Shown piece after piece: positions 18,820-28,260 of a DNA stretch of 42,219 nucleotides. Numbering within the stretch: the stretch's first letter is position 1; each line of letters starts with the position of its first letter. Position numbers and translations under genes: made by a program. This DNA comes from Pseudomonadales bacterium (GTDB taxonomy: Bacteria; Pseudomonadota; Gammaproteobacteria; Pseudomonadales; Azotimanducaceae): contig JAKUTH010000022.1 in assembly GCA_022448085.1 (NCBI GenBank), positions 1 to 42,219 on the forward strand, in the 5' to 3' direction. A model generated the notes under the pieces. It saw nothing but the letters and a program-made list of their open reading frames with translations, was not told the DNA's origin and made no database searches.

Positions 18820-18846
18820 GAGCGCTTTTCTCAGTGAGAAGTGCTC
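18820..18846 (+). promoter_or_regulatory. 5'-UTR hairpin abutting the hfq ribosome-binding site
   Basis: An 11-bp stem (two G-U pairs) with a five-base loop runs from GAGCGC (18820) to GTGCTC (18846). It is followed at once by the Shine-Dalgarno GGGAGA (18847-18852) and the hfq GTG at 18859. E. coli Hfq is known to repress its own translation through its 5' UTR; a stem touching the SD is a plausible equivalent here, but that is inference. A TATAAG box at 18800-18805 is a possible -10 for a local promoter, without a good -35. Confidence 0.4.
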
Positions 18847-18858
18847 GGGAGAACGACA

Positions 18859-19092
18859 GTGGCAAAAGGGCAGTCTCTACAAGACCCTTACCTAAACACG
18901 TTACGGAAGGAACAGATCCCTGTCTCGATCTATCTAGTGAACGGAATAAAGCTGCAAGGACGAATCGAAGCGTTCGATCAATACGTCGTCCTGCTCCGCA
19001 ACACGGTTAACCAAATGATTTTCAAACATGCGATTTCGACAGTGCAGCCTTCCAGAAACGTCGACATCGAAACGAGTGAATGCGGCGGCTGA
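18859..19092 (+). CDS. hfq: RNA chaperone Hfq
   Basis: Hexameric Sm-like protein that pairs small RNAs with mRNAs. 77 residues: Sm1 is [21 protein letters not shown], with [19 protein letters not shown], and Sm2 contains [12 protein letters not shown] (the Y/F-K-H RNA-binding site). The GTG at 18859 gives [12 protein letters not shown], the normal family N-terminus, with GGGAGA spaced 6 bases upstream; the frame itself is open to 18841. The C-terminal tail is only about ten residues, much shorter than the E. coli tail (102-residue protein), and like other short Hfqs it should still form the Sm core. Confidence 0.96.
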   Translation: MAKGQSLQDPYLNTLRKEQIPVSIYLVNGIKLQGRIEAFDQYVVLLRNTVNQMIFKHAISTVQPSRNVDIETSECGG

Positions 19093-19154
19093 CGCATTGA
19101 AAGCGCACTATTCGCGACCCGATCGAAATGACTAACTTGAAATGACGACGCGTT

Positions 19155-20444
19155 ATGTTCTTTGAGCGACCTCCTCCAGGACAACAAGCGCTGCTTCTGC
19201 ACGTGCATGCACCAGGCATTAGCCGGGACAATGAGGCTACTGAACTGCGGGAATTGGTAGTTTCCGCAGACCTTGAACCCCGATCCACCGTCGTCGTGAC
19301 CCGGGTACGACCGCATCCTCGCTGGTTCGTCGGGCAAGGCAAGGCGGAGGAAATTCGTCGAGCCATGAACTCGAACAACGACGATTTACTGATCGTAAAC
19401 CACGATCTCACCCCTGGCCAACAACGCAATCTGGAAGACCTACTCCAAGCACGAGTGATGACCCGAACCGAATTGATCCTTCACATTTTTGCTGATCGGG
19501 CACGAACCCATGAAGGCAAACTTCAGGTCGAACTCGCCCAATTCCAACATGGTCGAAGCCGGCTGGTGCGTGGATGGACCCACCTTGATCGACAGAAGGG
19601 TGGACTTTATATGCGCGGGGCTGGGGAAAGTCAGTTGGAACTGGACCAGCGTATGATTGACAGCCGTATAAGAAAGCTTAAAGAGCGGCTGGAACGGGTG
19701 CAGCGACAACGCGCGCAAAGTCGACGACGGCGAAACCGGGCAAAGATTCCAACGATTGTGTTAGTCGGATATACGAATGCCGGAAAGTCGTCGCTTTTCA
19801 ATGCGCTGACTGATTCCTCGATCGCTGTGCAAGATCGCTTATTTGCGACTCTCGATCCGACAATGCGCCATTTAAGTTTGGATGGTTACGGAACCGTTGT
19901 GATAGCAGATACGGTAGGCTTCATCCGCGACTTGCCGATCGATCTTGTCGAAGCATTCAAGGCGACGTTAGAGGAGGTGTCTGCGGCCGACCTGCTACTG
20001 CACGTGATTGATAGTGCAGCGCCGGAACAAGAGTCGATGTGTGCCGAAGTCGATCGAGTGCTGGAGGAAATAGGCGCGGGCACGGTGCCGAAGATCGAAG
20101 TATTAAACAAAATCGATAGGAGTGCTTTGAGGGCGGGTGTCTTGGGTAATCGAGTCCACGTCAGTGCGCGCTTAAAACAGGGATTAGAGGCGTTGAAGGA
20201 AGTGATTGCGCAACGCTTGGGGGTCACCAATGAGCCTATCGAATTGTGCCTTGCGCCAAGCAATGGCAAGGTTCGTGCGTGGCTGTACGAGTTGGGGGCC
20301 GTGGTGGGTGAGACCCTGCAGGAGGATGGTGCGAGTACCCTCTCGGTGCGGCTCGACGCCGAGCAGATTAATAGGCTTGTCGCATATGAAGGTGTTTCCT
20401 TGCAGGAGGCGCTACCGGGCCCTAAACTTTTGGCCTTGACTTGA
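19155..20444 (+). CDS. hflX: ribosome-splitting GTPase HflX
   Basis: OBG-family GTPase of 429 residues that dissociates stalled or stress-arrested 70S ribosomes. N-terminal HflX domain with HPRWFVGQGKAEEI; glycine-rich RGAGESQLELDQR (usually GPGETQLE), then a long basic coiled-coil linker at about 170-195. G domain: G1 GYTNAGKSS, G3 DTVGF, G4 NKID and G5-like VSAR. No obvious SD precedes the ATG at 19155; the encoded MFFERPPPGQQALLLHVH matches the family start. It lies between hfq and hflK as in E. coli hfq-hflXKC. Confidence 0.95.
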   Translation: MFFERPPPGQQALLLHVHAPGISRDNEATELRELVVSADLEPRSTVVVTRVRPHPRWFVGQGKAEEIRRAMNSNNDDLLIVNHDLTPGQQRNLEDLLQARVMTRTELILHIFADRARTHEGKLQVELAQFQHGRSRLVRGWTHLDRQKGGLYMRGAGESQLELDQRMIDSRIRKLKERLERVQRQRAQSRRRRNRAKIPTIVLVGYTNAGKSSLFNALTDSSIAVQDRLFATLDPTMRHLSLDGYGTVVIADTVGFIRDLPIDLVEAFKATLEEVSAADLLLHVIDSAAPEQESMCAEVDRVLEEIGAGTVPKIEVLNKIDRSALRAGVLGNRVHVSARLKQGLEALKEVIAQRLGVTNEPIELCLAPSNGKVRAWLYELGAVVGETLQEDGASTLSVRLDAEQINRLVAYEGVSLQEALPGPKLLALT

Positions 20445-20456
20445 TGAGGACGCGTA

Positions 20457-21623
20457 ATGGCATGGAATGATGGTGGGAACGGAAAAAATAACGATCCATG
20501 GGGCAGTGGAGGCGATCAGGGACCGCCTGACTTAGACGAGGCGTTTCGTAAGTTCCAATCCCAACTGTCCGGATTGTTTGGGCGCCGGGGCGGCGGAACG
20601 ACCTCTTCGGGCGGGAGTGGTGGCGGTAGGCGCTATTTCTCAATCCTTGGTTTGGTCATCCTAATTGGCTATATCGCGACTGGTATTTATCAAGTTGATC
20701 AGCAGGAACGTGGCGTTAAATTCACGCTGGGGAAGGTAGCGAGGGCAAGTGATGGTGAATATGCGCCACCGGTCATGCCGGGCCTCAATTTCTATTTCCC
20801 GTTGATTCAAAGCGTGGAAGTCGTCAACACCACCAAACTGAATACCAATCACCACGAATCGTTGATGTTGACCGAGGATGAAAATATCGTCGACGTCAGT
20901 CTTGATGTGCAATGGCTCGTGCGGGATCCCATCAAGCATGTGGTCCAAATAAGAGATCCGGAAAATAGTTTGGTGCAGGCGACCGAAAGTGCGTTGCGGC
21001 ATGTGGTGGGGAGCTCCACACTCGATTCGGTAGTAACGGAGGGCAGGGCAGAGATGGGTGCAGCGGTGCAGGCGAGGTTACAAGACCGGTTGGATCGCTA
21101 TGAAACGGGCATATACGTCAGTAAGGTCAACATCGACCGATCTGGGCCGCCGCCACAGGTCAAAGATGCGTTCGATGATGTGCAGCGAGCGAAAGAAGAT
21201 GAATCGCGCTACATCAACCAGGCCCGAGCGTACTCGGAACAGATTCTTCCCGAAGCGCGCGGTAACGCCGAGCGAGTGGTCGCCGAAGCAAACGCGTATC
21301 GAGATCAGGTAGTAGCACGTTCCCAAGGGGAGGCTCAACGGTTCACCAAACTGCTTGGGGAATACCAGTTGGCAAAACGTGTCACCAGAGATCGACTGTA
21401 TATTGAATCGATGCAGTCAGTGCTTTCAAAAAGTGCGAAGGTGATGGTCGACGTTAAAGGAGGCAACAACATGTTGTATCTCCCGTTGGATCAGCTGCGG
21501 CGCCAAGGGGGTGCCGATGAAAACTCCGCTAATCAGAGCTCGGTCGACCAGGCCGCGAACGAAATAATGCGGGCTATAGAACGGAACACAGGCACGTCGC
21601 GGGTGCGGCGAGACGGTCGGTAG
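20457..21623 (+). CDS. hflK: HflK, subunit of the FtsH-associated SPFH complex
   Basis: Membrane-anchored SPFH/band-7 protein, 388 residues. With HflC it forms a large cage around FtsH and modulates membrane protein degradation. A Gly/Asp-rich cytoplasmic N-terminus (about 1-55) precedes one TM helix (about 61-80, ISILGLVILIGYIATGIYQV-like) and the periplasmic SPFH domain beginning VDQQERGVKFTLGKV. A long helical region with the ARGNAERVVAEANAYRDQVVARSQGEAQRF repeats follows. GATGAGGA provides an SD. hflC begins 11 bp downstream. Confidence 0.95.
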   Translation: MAWNDGGNGKNNDPWGSGGDQGPPDLDEAFRKFQSQLSGLFGRRGGGTTSSGGSGGGRRYFSILGLVILIGYIATGIYQVDQQERGVKFTLGKVARASDGEYAPPVMPGLNFYFPLIQSVEVVNTTKLNTNHHESLMLTEDENIVDVSLDVQWLVRDPIKHVVQIRDPENSLVQATESALRHVVGSSTLDSVVTEGRAEMGAAVQARLQDRLDRYETGIYVSKVNIDRSGPPPQVKDAFDDVQRAKEDESRYINQARAYSEQILPEARGNAERVVAEANAYRDQVVARSQGEAQRFTKLLGEYQLAKRVTRDRLYIESMQSVLSKSAKVMVDVKGGNNMLYLPLDQLRRQGGADENSANQSSVDQAANEIMRAIERNTGTSRVRRDGR

Positions 21624-21634
21624 GAGGTAGAGTC

Positions 21635-22519
21635 ATGCGTCGGAATTTCATCCTTGTCCTCATACTCTTGGCGGTGCTTATGGTAATCACCGATACCGCC
21701 AATATAAGGCCGTTTTTTATCGTCAAAGAGACTGAACGTGCCCTGTTGCTTCGATTTGGAGAGGTCGTGCGGGCAGATATCCCCCCCGGGATTCATTTTA
21801 AAGTCCCAATAGCAAACAATGTGCGTAGATTCGATGGACGTATCCTGACTCTCGATTCGGCCCCCGAGCGTTATTTTACGGTCGGAAAAAAACCCCTCGA
21901 CGTAGATTCGTTTGCCAAATGGCGCGTTATTGATGTTCAAAAGTTCTACACGGCGTCTGGCGGAGGCGACGAAAACCTTGCGAGAGGCATCCTTCAAAAT
22001 CGAATCAACGAAGGCTTACGTAATGAGATTGGTAAGCGCGACATGCACGAAGTCATCTCGGGACAACGTGACGAGCTGATGCAAGTGCTGACCGAGTCTC
22101 TCGACACGATTGTGCAGAGCGACCTTGGGGTCGAGATCATTGATATACGGGTCAAGAAAATCGAGCTTCCTGCGGAAGTCTCTACAACGGTCTATCAACG
22201 AATGAACTCTGAGCGGGACATTGAGGCGAAGCAGTATCGCGCGACGGGCAACGAACAGTCACTGGTAATTCGGGCGGACGCAGACCGCCAGGTGGTAGTC
22301 ATCGAGGCCAACGCATATCGCGATTCTGAAACTATCCGTGGTGACGGTGATGCAAGCTCGGCACGCATATACGCTGATGCGTATGGTAAAGATCCCGAGT
22401 TTTACGAGTTTTACCGCAGCATTAATGCCTACAAGGAAGTATTTCAGGGGAAAAATGACATGTTGATCATTGATCCATCGAGTGAGTTCTTCAAGTACCT
22501 CAAGAGCAACCAGGGTTAG
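21635..22519 (+). CDS. hflC: HflC, subunit of the FtsH-associated SPFH complex
   Basis: Partner of HflK, 294 residues. An N-terminal TM segment (about 5-23) is followed by the SPFH domain starting VKETERALLLRFGEVVRADIPPGIHFKVP, with RILTLDSAPERYFTVGKKPLDVDSF and the FYRSINAYKEVF motif near the end that is characteristic of HflC. A strong SD (TAGGAGGTAG) lies 6-8 bases before the ATG. Co-transcription with hflK is clear from the 11-bp gap. Confidence 0.96.
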   Translation: MRRNFILVLILLAVLMVITDTANIRPFFIVKETERALLLRFGEVVRADIPPGIHFKVPIANNVRRFDGRILTLDSAPERYFTVGKKPLDVDSFAKWRVIDVQKFYTASGGGDENLARGILQNRINEGLRNEIGKRDMHEVISGQRDELMQVLTESLDTIVQSDLGVEIIDIRVKKIELPAEVSTTVYQRMNSERDIEAKQYRATGNEQSLVIRADADRQVVVIEANAYRDSETIRGDGDASSARIYADAYGKDPEFYEFYRSINAYKEVFQGKNDMLIIDPSSEFFKYLKSNQG

Positions 22520-22555
22520 CTTTCAAGCGCTGTTGGGATCGATAGCTTGGCCATT

Positions 22556-24056
<1,501 letters not shown>

Positions 24057-24111
24057 GGATAGGAATAGATTCTCTTGACACGCAATGCGATCGGTAGGGC
24101 GAGCGGGCATT

Positions 24112-24303
24112 ATGGTTGATCCCAAGTTGTTAGAGATATTGGTATGTCCGATCACAAAAACTCCGTTGGTGTATCGGCGCGAAATGGAGGAACTGTGGTC
24201 CAAAGCCAGTGGGTTGGCTTTCCCCGTTCGGGACGGCATTCCAATCATGTTGGAGGATCAAGCTCGGGCGTTGACGCCTGAAGAACAGGAATCGCTGAAT
24301 TAA
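24112..24303 (+). CDS. Trm112/YcaR-family small protein
   Basis: 63-residue protein of the Trm112p-like family: [18 protein letters not shown], then [25 protein letters not shown]. In eukaryotes and archaea Trm112 activates methyltransferases; the bacterial paralogue's role is not firmly known. It has only one Cys in the first motif and lacks a second CxxC pair, so zinc binding is doubtful, as usual for the short bacterial type. The ATG at 24112 is chosen because family similarity begins there; the frame is open to 24085. It is usually found near kdsB/lpxK, so its place after purA is somewhat unusual. Confidence 0.85.
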   Translation: MVDPKLLEILVCPITKTPLVYRREMEELWSKASGLAFPVRDGIPIMLEDQARALTPEEQESLN

Positions 24304-24317
24304 CGCATAGACGTTCG

Positions 24318-24352
24318 TTGGTTGGTGCAGGGTGAATTCGTTATGATACGGA
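24318..24352 (+). promoter_or_regulatory. candidate folE2 promoter with a partial Zur-like half-site
   Basis: TTGGTT (24318-24323) and TATGAT (24342-24347) are separated by 18 bp and lie about 75 bp before the folE2 ATG. GTTATGATAC (24341-24350) resembles one half of the gammaproteobacterial Zur operator (consensus roughly TGTTATANTATAACA), but the second half is not conserved. folE2 is Zur-controlled in several bacteria; here the operator is only suggestive. Confidence 0.3.
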
Positions 24353-24419
24353 GCTCTTTGGCCTGAGTTTTCGGTGCGAAAGTCTGTTAGCCGCGAGTTG
24401 TAGGGAAAGAACCAGGAAA

Positions 24420-25370
24420 ATGAATAAACCAGAACTCGTCTCAGAGACCGACATGCCAGATGTCGCTATGCGGGAGTTGCAAAACCCCCAGGGTACGCTG
24501 GATTGGGTGGGTATGAGTGATGTACACCAGCCATTGAAGATTCGTGATGGGCACGAGGAGCGGGAGGTACAGGCAAGAGTCCAGATATATGTGAACCTGG
24601 ATGACATGCAGGCGAAAGGGATTCACATGTCACGTCTTTACTTAATTCTGGATGAGCATTCGAGTACTCGTCCACTAACGGTTGCGGGTCTTAAATTACT
24701 CTTGAGTTCCCTTTTGGAATCGCACCGAGGTCTCTCGACCAACGCATTTATACAGTTTGATTTCGACTATTACGTGCGACGATCTGCGTTGGTGTCTGAA
24801 AATGCTGGTTGGAACAGTTATCCCGTATCGCTAAAAGGGACGTATCTGAACGGTGAAGTGAATGTCGAGCTTTCTATAGGCGTACTTTATTCCAGCACCT
24901 GCCCGTGTTCTGCGGCGTTGGCAAGGCAGCTTATTCAACAACAATTTGAAGAAGATTTCGGCCGTCGGGGTGACGTCAAGATGTCTGAAGTAAAGGCTTG
25001 GCTGGGAACCGAGGATGGCATAATGGCTACACCTCACAGTCAACGCAGCCTAGCGCACGTGTTGGTCAAACTTGATGACAGGATGGAATCTTTTCCGGTC
25101 ACCGATCTGATTGACGGGATAGAGGACGTTCTTAAAACTCCAGTCCAGACAGCTGTGAAGCGCGAAGATGAGCGAGAGTTTGCTCGGCTCAATGGCCAAA
25201 ACCTTATGTTTTGTGAAGACGCCGGACGTAAGCTTAAATCCAGACTCGGGAGCGACGGTCGAGTCAAAGACTTTTGGGTGCGTGTTGAGCACCATGAGAG
25301 CCTTCATGCGCACAACGCAGTCAGCGTTTTTACCAAAGGCGTCCAGGACGGTTACTTGCCCATTCCTTAG
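24420..25370 (+). CDS. folE2: GTP cyclohydrolase FolE2 (type IB)
   Basis: Converts GTP to 7,8-dihydroneopterin triphosphate, entry to folate and to queuosine/preQ0 synthesis. 316 residues of the COG1469 family: N-terminal LDWVGMSDVHQPLKIRD, ARVQIYVNLDDMQAKGIHMSR, the metal-site loop STCPCSAAL (C161, C163), TPHSQRS (H206) and VRVEHHESLHAHNAVS at the end. FolE2 can work with manganese or iron instead of zinc and often substitutes for zinc-dependent FolE when zinc is scarce. The ATG follows GGGAAAGAACCAGGAAA. It stands alone between the Trm112-like gene and a convergent GFA-like gene. Whether the genome also has folE is not visible. Confidence 0.93.
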   Translation: MNKPELVSETDMPDVAMRELQNPQGTLDWVGMSDVHQPLKIRDGHEEREVQARVQIYVNLDDMQAKGIHMSRLYLILDEHSSTRPLTVAGLKLLLSSLLESHRGLSTNAFIQFDFDYYVRRSALVSENAGWNSYPVSLKGTYLNGEVNVELSIGVLYSSTCPCSAALARQLIQQQFEEDFGRRGDVKMSEVKAWLGTEDGIMATPHSQRSLAHVLVKLDDRMESFPVTDLIDGIEDVLKTPVQTAVKREDEREFARLNGQNLMFCEDAGRKLKSRLGSDGRVKDFWVRVEHHESLHAHNAVSVFTKGVQDGYLPIP

Positions 25371-25371
25371 T

Positions 25372-25393
25372 TGCCCTGAGGGGCACGGGTGCC
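25372..25393. terminator. possible hairpin terminator between convergent folE2 and GFA-like genes
   Basis: TGCCC/GGGCA (25372-25376 with 25381-25385) forms a 5-bp stem with a TGAG loop; an alternative stem GGCAC/GTGCC (25382-25386 with 25389-25393) overlaps it. The pair fills the gap between two convergent stop codons. No T-run follows on either strand, so intrinsic termination would be weak. Confidence 0.3.
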
Positions 25394-25863
25394 TAATTTA
25401 GCTGTCGAATCCAGGGCTCGCTTTCCGGCCACCCCGTCCATTTGTCCAGCCCGTTGTTTATCACGGACATCGGAAGGATCGCATTAGCGCAATGCACGTG
25501 ATTAGTCGGTTGCCAAGCTTGGACAAACGCGCTCATTTTCTCCGTAAAGGCTCCGGGGAAAACGCAGACCATTTCCGCATCTTCGTTGCCGTCGTTGAGC
25601 TCCGTATGAGGGCGAGCAAAAAGAGCCGTCATCATGACAACACCGCATTTGGAACAAATTATTCGACCTAATCCACCAAAATTTGGGTTGTCATCCATCG
25701 TTTCGTAATTTGGGTTCCCAGGTCCCATCTTCGCTGGCGTCAGTAGGTCAAACCCTTTCGTTACGGTTAATTCGATTCCACTGTATCCAACCAGAAACAA
25801 CAATAAATGTCTTGATGATGTACTATCCGCGCCGTCCTCAACCCTTCCTTTTTGTATCCCCAC
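25393..25863 (-). pseudogene. GFA/CENP-V-like protein, N-terminal zinc site missing
   Basis: The frame codes for up to 156 residues from a GTG. The C-terminal half fits the glutathione-dependent formaldehyde-activating (GFA/CENP-V) fold: IELTVTKGFDLL, then GGLGRIICSKCGVVMM (second CxxC zinc motif), NHVHCANAILPMSVINNGLDKWTGWPES near the end. The first ~25 residues are unlike the family, the N-terminal CxCG and CxxC zinc motifs are absent, and a TGA closes the frame 23 codons upstream. No other minus-strand frame in the 130 bp up to tRNA-Leu supplies the missing part, so I read it as a 5'-truncated remnant; an unusual intact variant is possible. It does not belong to the conserved gene order and lies directly behind the 3' end of a tRNA gene. 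Confidence 0.45.
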
Positions 25864-25992
25864 AGGTCCTAGAAAATTATTGGATTGCGAAGTTACCCCC
25901 CGGGGTTTGTTTGGACATCTAAGGCTTATTCAAAGGAAAGGCCGTCGTAGACCTTAATAATCATGCTGTCTAGAAGCATAGAAATCACGGGA

Positions 25993-26079
25993 TGGTGCCG
26001 AGGAGAGGACTTGAACCTCCACGGGGTTACCCCCACTAGCTCCTGAAGCTAGCGTGTCTACCAATTTCACCACCTCGGC
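25993..26079 (-). tRNA. tRNA-Leu, anticodon CAG
   Basis: On the minus strand a full class II cloverleaf is readable: acceptor GCCGAGG pairing CCTCGGC, D-arm with AATTGGTAGACAC, anticodon stem CTAGC/GCTAG around loop TTCAGGA (anticodon CAG, reading CUG), a long variable arm GTGGGGGTAACCCCGT-like, T-arm GGTTCAAGTCC, discriminator A, and encoded CCA at 25995-25993. It lies upstream of, and divergent from, rnr; a tRNA-Leu gene also lies beside rnr in Pseudomonas. Confidence 0.95.
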
Positions 26080-26126
26080 ATGAGGGTCGCGGACTTTACT
26101 ACAGGGGTTCTGCATTGAACATATTA

Positions 26127-26140
26127 GCGACGACCGTCGC
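26127..26140. repeat. 14-bp inverted repeat in the rnr leader
   Basis: GCGACG-AC-CGTCGC is a perfect 6+6 inverted repeat 17 bp before the rnr ATG, in the 78-bp gap between tRNA-Leu and rnr. It might fold as a small stem or be an operator. The identical 14-mer recurs inside ssrA at 41736-41749. No promoter of good quality is seen for rnr in this gap. Confidence 0.35.
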
Positions 26141-26157
26141 GGAGAGTTTCCCTTCCT

Positions 26158-28260
26158 ATGAATGAGACGAGAGGATCCCAGGCCACCGATATACGTAGAG
26201 CTCTGAACGAGATAGGACCGGCTTCATGGAGCGAGTTAGTCAGCCACCTTGGCGTCGGAAGAGGCAAGGGTGGCAATAGACTAAGGCGGTTACTAAATAG
26301 AATGCTGGAAGGTGGAGAAATTGTTCGAGAGGGACGGAATCGATACCGCCTCAGTAACGCAACGGATGAAAGTGGTGTCGTCGAACGGAGTGGATCCCAA
26401 CTCTTCGTGTCAACGCAGTCGGGCGGTTCCACTGCACTTGAGTCTGCCAACGGTATTCGTGACGGAGACAACATTCGCGTCCAGGTGAGCGATGGAGTTG
26501 CTCGGTTTGTGGAATTGATCAAGCCATCCGCGATTCCGGTTGTTGGCATCTATCGTCGTGATCGAACTCACGCTCACGTTGAATCGCTCGAGCCCGGATA
26601 CAACGAACGCGTGGAATTAGTCGCGCCCTATCCCGGTTGTCGTGAGGGAGATGTTGTAGAGGTTCAAATTCTTGACGTAGAACGTAGCCGCATACAGGGG
26701 AGAGTTAAGGCCGTTATAAAGCACAAGAACGAAGTCGAACGTGCTTGTACGGCAATCGTTCGCGCACATCGGATACCTAACCAATGGCCCTCGGCCGTTG
26801 CTCACAAGCGCGTTCGAAAATCGGTACTCGAGGCTGATAGGAAAGGCCGGATCGACCTACGCGATACGGCGTTTGTAACCATTGATGGAGAGGATGCTCG
26901 CGATTTTGATGACGCGATTTATGCGGAACCAAGATCCCGGGGGGGCTGGCGGCTGTTGGTGGCGATCGCTGACGTCGCCCACTATGTGCGCCCCGGATCC
27001 ACGCTCGATCAAGAAGCGCTCGCGAGAGGTAACTCCGTATATTTCCCGGATCGGGTGATACCCATGTTGCCCGAAAGCTTATCAAATGATCTTTGTTCGC
27101 TCCGGCCCAACGAGGATCGATTGGCGATGATTTGCGAGTTAACGCTTACCCGCAGCGCGAACGTGACCAGCCTTTCATTTTACGAAGCCGTGATCCGTTC
27201 GCATGGTCGCCTTACCTACACCGAAGTTGACCAATACCTAAAAAGCTCGGGGGCGAATTGGCCCGCTGCGATCTGCACCAGTCTTCAGCATTTGTACGCT
27301 ATATACGAAGGGTTACGTGCGCGGCGGTCTGATAGAGGCGCGCTTGATTTTGAGTCGCGAGAAGGACGCGTCGAGATCCGTGGGGGCAATCCTGTGGGCG
27401 TCGTTCCTTTTGAGCGGACCGAAGCCCATTCGATAGTGGAAGAGGCCATGATCGCAGCCAACGTAGCTGCCGCCAATTATCTCCAACGTCAAGAATCCGT
27501 GGTCATGTACCGGATACATGAACCTCCTGAACGGGAAAAGATCGAACAACTCCGCAAGATTTTCCGGTCAGTGGGACAACGGTTTCCTGGGGCCATTAGG
27601 TATCCAGGTGATCTACAACGCCTTCTTGAGGCTACGCACAAGACCCGCTTAGAGCCGTGGATTTGGGAGATGCTGATTCTGCGAACATTGCGACAGGCAC
27701 GCTATTTCCCGGGGGATAAAGGTCACTTTGGTCTTGCGTTATCGAGCTATGCGCACTTCACCTCGCCGATTCGTCGGTACGCTGATCTAGTCAATCATCG
27801 GTTAATTAAGGCGCGACTTCGAAAGGCACGACGGAGCGCTACCGAATATGAAGAGCTCGAGAATATCGGAGCGCATCTATCGATAACTGAACGTCGTGCC
27901 GAAAACGCCACGCGTGCGGTTGATGCCTGGTTGAAATGCTCGCTCCTCGAGAAACGTGTAGGTGAAGCCTTTGGTGGAACGATCGTGTCCGTGGTCGAAT
28001 TCGGTGTTTTCGTTGAACTTGATGACCTTCGCATCCAAGGGCTTTTGCATGTGTCACGGTTGGGGTCCGACTACTATAGATGGATACCAGACACGATGAG
28101 TTTGGTGGCAGAGCGTTCGGGACATCGCTTTTCTCTTGGGCAGAGACTTCGAGTGGTCGTCGAGGATGTGTCGGTCGAGACGGGACGTGTCAATCTCCGG
28201 ATCGAGGCGCCAGAAAGAAAACGGAAGGTTAGGCGACGAAGAAGAAAGAGAGCTCTATGA
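26158..28260 (+). CDS. rnr: ribonuclease R
   Basis: Processive 3'-5' RNase of the RNB family that degrades structured RNA and nonstop mRNA released by tmRNA. 700 residues, shorter than E. coli RNase R (813) mainly through a shorter basic tail. Order: winged-helix N-terminus (about 8-65), cold-shock/OB domains (to about 210), RNB catalytic domain with DGEDARDFDDAI supplying the metal-binding aspartates, the signature HFTSPIRRYADLVNHRLIK, S1 domain (about 610-685) and a KRKVRRRRRKRAL tail. RNase R rather than RNase II is indicated by the helix-turn-helix, the basic tail and the rlmB neighbour. The stop overlaps rlmB (ATGA). Confidence 0.94.
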   Translation: MNETRGSQATDIRRALNEIGPASWSELVSHLGVGRGKGGNRLRRLLNRMLEGGEIVREGRNRYRLSNATDESGVVERSGSQLFVSTQSGGSTALESANGIRDGDNIRVQVSDGVARFVELIKPSAIPVVGIYRRDRTHAHVESLEPGYNERVELVAPYPGCREGDVVEVQILDVERSRIQGRVKAVIKHKNEVERACTAIVRAHRIPNQWPSAVAHKRVRKSVLEADRKGRIDLRDTAFVTIDGEDARDFDDAIYAEPRSRGGWRLLVAIADVAHYVRPGSTLDQEALARGNSVYFPDRVIPMLPESLSNDLCSLRPNEDRLAMICELTLTRSANVTSLSFYEAVIRSHGRLTYTEVDQYLKSSGANWPAAICTSLQHLYAIYEGLRARRSDRGALDFESREGRVEIRGGNPVGVVPFERTEAHSIVEEAMIAANVAAANYLQRQESVVMYRIHEPPEREKIEQLRKIFRSVGQRFPGAIRYPGDLQRLLEATHKTRLEPWIWEMLILRTLRQARYFPGDKGHFGLALSSYAHFTSPIRRYADLVNHRLIKARLRKARRSATEYEELENIGAHLSITERRAENATRAVDAWLKCSLLEKRVGEAFGGTIVSVVEFGVFVELDDLRIQGLLHVSRLGSDYYRWIPDTMSLVAERSGHRFSLGQRLRVVVEDVSVETGRVNLRIEAPERKRKVRRRRRKRAL

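Noticed and set aside
24075-24080. Perfect TTGACA before the Trm112-like gene
   Set aside because: No acceptable -10 lies 15-19 bp downstream, so a promoter cannot be supported.
24420-25370. folE2 read as queF (preQ0 reductase), because both belong to related T-fold enzymes and queG is nearby
   Set aside because: The CPCS metal loop, the HxQRS segment and the length (316 residues) match GTP cyclohydrolase FolE2; QueF signatures are absent.
25962-25979. ATGCT/AGCAT hairpin 14 bp behind the tRNA-Leu 3' end as a terminator
   Set aside because: The stem is only 5 bp, AT-rich, and no T-run follows on the minus strand.
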